Part shown: one piece after another, positions 59,001 to 64,000 of the stretch
Layout: each line of letters starts with the position of its first letter
Numbering within the stretch: position 1 is the stretch's first letter
Notes under the pieces: generated by a model
Told to the model about the DNA's origin: nothing
Databases searched by the model: none
Seen by the model: the letters and a program-made list of their open reading frames with translations, nothing else
Assembly: GCA_963693085.1 (NCBI GenBank)
Contig: OY856412.1
Span: 1,062,040,744 to 1,062,104,743, forward strand
Direction: 5' to 3'
Length of the DNA: 64,000 nt
Source of the DNA: Alisma plantago-aquatica
Taxonomy: Eukaryota > Streptophyta > Magnoliopsida > Alismatales > Alismataceae
Made by a program: the position numbers and the translations under genes

Positions 59001-61380
59001 CTCTTAGTTAGGCCTCCCATTCTCTACGAACAACCTCGAATGTAGGCAAAAAATGACCCTCCTTGAAGCAGTTCAAGCAAAATTCATACATACAAATAGA
59101 AGAAGGAAAATTTGTAAATATAAAAATACATCTTGAAATATTAGTGAAAAAGATTCAAATAGAAAGAAATCAACTTCCATTATAAAAATATGCTTAAGAA
59201 ATGAGTTTTACATTCCTCACCAATAGCTTACATTAAAACTCTTATGGAGATGCCATCCATAACATGTAAGGCATGTAGCTCGGAGAACAACTCAAAAAGA
59301 ACGCTACCTAAAAAGATTGACAGATATAGAAGCCACATATTTTCGCTGGAAACCACCAAAGATTTCCTTGTCCAATAGAGTCCAAGGCAAGCTGACATCG
59401 AAAGCATGCCCACAAGTCATCATCTAATAAACTACCAAACATTAGAAGAAAATAATAGAATTGAAAAAGGAAATGCATAACATAGGCAACAGAGAAAGTA
59501 ATGGTTGGATATGATAGCATGAATCTGAATTCAACTAAACATGGCCGATAATCATGTTGACCTTTGACAAGAGTGATATATGGCTTTACACAGAGCTAGA
59601 TTTGCTCCTCTGGAAATCAATTAATCAACTTAACACCTAGATCGATAGTAACTAAGATAGCTCCAAAATAATACATTCTAAAGAAGAAGAGAAGGATGAT
59701 TTTGAAACCAGACATATTGATGAGGAATCACAAGACAAGGATCATTTTGCGCCCACCACTGGCATTTTCTGGTCCAAGTATGGCCACTATGGGTTGTCTT
59801 CTGCTATTGACAGGGTCATTGACACTTAAGGATGTCGTGAATGGTGAAAAGATGGCAAAGATAACAATACAGAAAACTATTCTTCACGTACAGGTTCATC
59901 TTGAATCAAATATACCCACTCACTATCAGGCTTGTCCTCTCTCTTCTACTCTGATACTTGTGGATCTCAACATTAGAATCTATACACTTCTTCCCGTGTT
60001 GGTTTCATATTCGGTAGCAGGTAATGGTCTTGTTCTAGCACTAAATGCTTGTGTGGCTCATCTTGAGAAGACACTCAATGATACAAACCTCAAAGGACTG
60101 ACAAGGTAAAGGATAGTTAGATTTGTCTTTTTACTTGTCTGTGAGCTTCATAATTCAGTCCCAAGGATGCACTGGAAAGCTTCTTGCTTGTAGAAGCAAA
60201 TTGTTAAAAAAATGTAAATGACTAAGCATGTATGAGAAAGGAATAGATGCACCACGAGTAAACAGAGTAAAATAAAGAAAGATGATTTAAAACGGTGATA
60301 TAGATCTCACGAGTTTGTATTGGAAGTAACTTGATGTAGAAATAAACTCAAAATAGGAGATTGGGGAGACTCTACAGTGGGATCCTACCACCACCAAAGA
60401 TCTCAACATTAACAGGCACCTAAACAAGTAAAATCCCTGTGCTCAAGGGGGCACACAACTAATACAGAGCATTGGGGCTTGCAACCTTCCTTCTCGTACC
60501 AGAAAGAGGTGAGGGCATGGAGGAAACATAGCCAGAAGGGAGGCAGGGCGATAAGGAGATGAAATTGGAAGGTGAGCGAGGAGACGGAGGTAGTGAAGTC
60601 AGAAGAAGCAGGTTTGCGGAGGGGATCAGAAGGCATATCACCACGAGATTAATGCGTGTGAGTGGTCAGATAGGGAGTTGGAATCCTTCGCTACAGAGCA
60701 CCAAGCTAGGGCGGGTGCCGAACAAGGAGCCGGGTGCTTGGTTGCTAGCTGAGCCGAGGATCCAGTCACTGTGACTTCAATGAAGGCGACACTAGTGACC
60801 GTCTTGGCCGAGAGTTAGATGAAAGAGGGCCTACTGATGTCGAACCACTGGTGGCAGCTTGCGGCATGACTGGTCATGGTGCGAGGTGCATGAGAGGACT
60901 GGAGACAGGCGGCAGGTGCTAGGAAGATGGATACCACGCAGCGGGACCTAAAACGCCATCGTTGGGGTTTCGAACAACAGTTGCAGACCCTAAGTAAGGT
61001 TTCATCACACACTGGTTCCTGCTTCACTCGATAAGGGTTTCTCTGTGAAATTGGGAGGGGGAAACTGTGGGAGAGGTGGGTAAAAGTTGAGGAGATTCCG
61101 AATGGGGGACCGGTGAGGAAAGCGCGACTGCAGGGTTGAGACTTGAGTGTAGTTGGGATTGATGATTTACCTTGACCGAGTTTTGGGTGCGTGGGTGATG
61201 GTGAATTTGGTGCGGGTTGTCTTGTGTAGTGGGATGACATTTGGCGGGTGAGCCAAATGCTTATGAGTTATGATAATGGGAGGGAATTTCTTTTCTTTTA
61301 ATGTCAGATTTAGTTTTATCCTAAAATGTTCGTTTGATTTAGATTAGGAATGTAATTAGAGGAGAAATGAAGATTAAGAA
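59001..61380. other. Unassigned region with GC-rich block at 60.5-61.2 kb
   Basis: ORFs at 59,228-59,520 (-), 59,696-60,109 (+), 60,559-60,774 (+) and 60,815-61,240 (-) carry no motif I can name. The 60,480-61,240 block has the composition of a 5' leader or captured GC-rich exon. It could contain further gene fragments from the same capture event. Confidence 0.35.
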
Positions 61381-61870
61381 TATGGATAAATCGAGAAATT
61401 ATACATATATTTGCATTAAAATTTAAATTATCCTTGATTGGGTATAAGAACATGATGTAACGAGGTCTGGTAGTAGGTCAAGTTTTTTTAGATCCTATAC
61501 TCGAACTGTATTGAACCTGTACCCATAAAAATACAACATGAAATGGAACCAAGTCCTAACAAACAAGTGAACCCAGACCCGTACAGACCTAAGCTAAAAT
61601 GGTCCAGACCCAAAGAAACCTAACTGGACCCGAAAAACTAAAAAATACTCTACTATGACTAATAGCAAAAAAAAGGGCAAACTAAGACCCAACCCGACCT
61701 GGCCGACCTGACCCAAAGTAAAGAAGACACAACCATACCCGATCCAAGTCAAAAATGAACTCGACCCGACCCCAAAATTAATTAGACCAATAAAATAAAC
61801 CAAATTATTTTGGTCGGATTGGATAGGTCAAGTCTGGTAGATTTTGGATTTTTTGTGCCCATATCAAGAC
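61381..61870. repeat. ACCCGACC-word region, probable DNA-transposon end
   Basis: Between 61,500 and 61,790 words such as CCCGACC, ACCCGA, ACCCAGACCC and GACCCAA occur about fifteen times. This pattern is seen in sub-terminal parts of plant hAT-like non-autonomous elements. Termini not located. Confidence 0.4.
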
Positions 61871-62639
61871 AATGTCCTCTCACAATAAGTCTACAAATTA
61901 TTTTGGAAGGATCTATTGCCCATATCAGGACAAGGAGAATAGTCGATCGATTTCTTTCTCCAACTACCACCTGTTTGTAGCATTTGCTTTTGGCGGTGGG
62001 TGGTCTATGGAAGATGTTGTCAAGGAGAAATTTGTTGGGATGGTAGCTTTCACAGATTTTTCTTACAACTTGTCACATTCTTGTTCCTGACATATTTTCA
62101 TATCATGATTGAGATAGTTGTACCTTGGAGCGCCTTGTTACACCTTGGTTTAGTGGTGGCATCTACCTTGGGGTCGAAGCTTGGTTGGAGTATGGAGATA
62201 GCATGGTTTAGGGTTGGATCAACCCTCCTTGAAGATGTTTGGAGCTTCCTTGCCTTGCTCTTGACCTAAGAAAGTAAGTATCACCTTCTTTCCTTCATTT
62301 CCTTAGAACCTTGAACTATTTTCCTTCTTGCCCTATGATCTGATGGTTTGGCCTTTATGCTTAATTGTAATTACATTGCTTAATGAGATGCTTAAATCTT
62401 AATCTAATATCTTGAGATGTTTTAATATCATGTGATAGGCTTATATTTTTATTTTGGTCCAATTTTGATTGATGTTTGAGCTACCATTGTAATCTATGTG
62501 CTTGTTTTAGACTAGTTTGCAAATTATTAACAAGTAAGGGTTATCTTGCAAATTGTCACATGTAGATAATTCTTCTTAGGCTTTAGCATCATGTAAGAGA
62601 AAATTATCATATGGGGCACTTTGTTTTGAGTCATCTCGC
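61871..62639 (+). other. Unassigned, possible 5' LTR/leader of Tekay-like element
   Basis: No ORF with a domain. Wording near 62,220-62,290 (CCTTGAAGATGTTTGGAGCT, TTGACCTAAGAAAGTAAG) would fit the U5 end of an LTR preceding the gag remnant, but no second copy inside the window confirms it. Confidence 0.3.
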
Positions 62640-62907
62640 TTTTATGTGGTGAACCCTAATCCTCCACCCAATCCTCCACCCAAGGTCAAACCAAGGCTCT
62701 TCACCATGCAAATGTCAGATGGAGAAGAGGAAAATGATCAAGGTAAGGGTAGTTAAGTGATTTATGTTGAATCATAATGCTTTGTTTATGCATGCTTCTT
62801 TTATAATAAAATTTGTATGGAAAATTTCCAAGTTTATGTGAAACCCTTAAGGTGGGTAGAAACTCTAGGAAATTTCAAGGACGAAGTTTATTTAAGGTGG
62901 GTAGTAT
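62640..62907 (+). mobile_element. Tekay/Del-like internal remnant with polypurine tract
   Basis: PPKVKPRLFTMQMSDGEEEN (about 62,683-62,742) resembles the end of gag before the protease (..ARVFAMTxxEA..). It is followed after a large deletion by AATTTCAAGGACGAAGTTTA TTTAAGGTGGGTAGTATTGT AAC at 62,870-62,911. That is the characteristic 3' end of Tekay/Del chromoviruses (GACGAA..AAGGGGG..TGTAAC). Confidence 0.7.
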
Positions 62908-64000
62908 TGTAACCCCCAATCTTATTATGCAAAATTTCCAAATTATTTTATTCCTTGCATGCTCTTTTTCTAATTTAGATAATTGTTGAGGACTTAAATG
63001 CAATTTTCCCATGATTAGTTTTGCAAAATCATTTAGTATGTCCAATTGCTCTATTATACTTGTTTTATTTAAAGAAAATGTCTTCATGTATATCTATGCC
63101 CTTTTTGTTGAAGAAAAATGAGAATACATGTTTTATGTCCAAATTTCTCTCTCATATGATTATTAGTGATTTACATGTTTAATTTCTTGATTAATGGCCT
63201 CCATATTGTTAGTTGAAAATAAATAATGGTGAGTGCACGTTTTTATGTTTTATAAATCTTTATTTGAGAAATAAATGACTTTATATACACTATTGATACT
63301 CATTTAAATGCACGTGATGACTTTTGCTAAATTAGGCCTAAAACGTGTACAAGCATGAAATCTAATGGCATGAGAATATTCTAGACCTTCCAAGCTGCCC
63401 ATGGTTCAAATTTGAGCTCATTTGGCCTATGTTTGACCCTCCAATTAATTGGAGAAAAATTTGAATATAGTATGACCAAGATTTGATTTCAATTTCATCA
63501 ATTGGATGGATATAACCTATGGTTCGCATTTAAATGTTGGTCACGGATTACTTTTTGTTTTATTTCTCACGTGCGTGCACAGTTACCGTTGGATGAAGAT
63601 CCAACGGCGCGCCCGTTCTCTCCTACCTCCACTTTTCTCGCGAGCCAGCATCTGTTTTAGCTACTTTGAATGCTCGCAGTCGATCTCGGTCATTCCTCGA
63701 CGGTTTCACGTCGTTTCTTCGCCATTGAATTCGTCTCTCTCTCCCGAACCCAACGAGCTCCTGCTCGCGTGCTCTCATGCCCTATAGAAGAAACGCCCAT
63801 TTTAGGGCTCGGACACCCTCTCCTCCTTTCAAGCCCAGCCGCCACCACAGAGCACCCCCTCCTTTGTTTTGCACTCAAAAGCACAGACGATCCCCGAGCT
63901 CTTCTCCTCCGCTCTCAATTTGTCCGCTGGATCACCCAGGCTCCCCGACCTGCTCGACCTTCCTTCTCCGGTGACCAAAGCTTATCCTGGACTTCTCTGA
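62908..64000 (+). mobile_element. Tekay-like 3' LTR, running off the window
   Basis: Begins TGTAACCCCCAATCTTATTA after the polypurine tract. The later part (63,570-64,000) becomes GC-rich, with an inverted phrase CCGTTGGATGAAGATCCAACGG at 63,588-63,609. The small ORFs in it (63,506-63,974) are not supported as genes. Confidence 0.65.

Noticed and set aside
61226..61232. TAGTG as right terminus of the CACTA-like element starting at 54,940
   Set aside because: It is not preceded by the inverse of the left tip and lacks the TGACG/CGTCA words.

Overview
The window is nuclear DNA of a flowering plant, AT-rich and dense in transposons; the sequence alone does not fix the species. I see no convincing intact host gene. 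Almost every recognisable coding stretch is a decayed transposable element: Ty3/gypsy (Tat/Athila-like, Reina-like, Tekay-like), Ty1/copia (Ale/Retrofit-like), a plant L1-type LINE, a FAR1-type Mutator-like element (MULE), and two CACTA (En/Spm) elements, one inside the other. The few host-gene-like pieces are short exon groups that look captured or degenerate.

Layout. 1-5.8 kb: a ruined Tat/Athila-like gypsy pol (+), flanked by two copies of a ~250 bp repeat that may be its LTRs. 5.0-6.7 kb: long TA/CA/GA microsatellites with small terminal-repeat elements between them. 6.7-16.8 kb: a 10.1 kb MULE with ~72 bp terminal inverted repeats (TIRs). It has a FAR1/MULE transposase pseudogene running inward from the left, a GRF zinc-finger pseudogene running inward from the right (convergent, as in maize MuDR), and ~4.3 kb of non-coding, probably LTR-derived sequence between them. 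16.8-20.9 kb: four ~390 bp (or partial) MITEs whose ends match the MULE tips and which abut only microsatellites, plus a 5'-truncated LINE. 21.6-24.3 kb: unassigned sequence and the LTR of a Reina-like gypsy whose pol lies on the minus strand at 24.35-27.9 kb. 31-46.3 kb: one large old CACTA element. Its transposase gene is split by an LTR-like insertion (32.1-33.2 kb) and by a complete 5.15 kb CACTA (33,883-39,031) carrying its own TNP2-like ORF and a Ulp1-protease tail. Its downstream TNPA-like gene contains 18 tandem exon modules, mostly exactly 75 bp. 46.6-52 kb: LTR or 3'-end remnants of two Tat/Athila-type elements. 52.8-54.9 kb: a copia element inserted in a second copy of the Reina-like LTR. 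54.9-59 kb: a CACTA-like end followed by minus-strand exon pieces of a MYB-CC factor, a membrane protein and a PIN auxin carrier. 62.6-64 kb: 3' end and LTR of a Tekay-like element, running off the window.

The two most unusual structures are the exon-amplified CACTA gene (40.9-46.3 kb) and the MULE/MITE family whose palindromic tips (TACACTCGAGTGTA) always adjoin microsatellite tracts with a fixed order, TA outside and GA inside.
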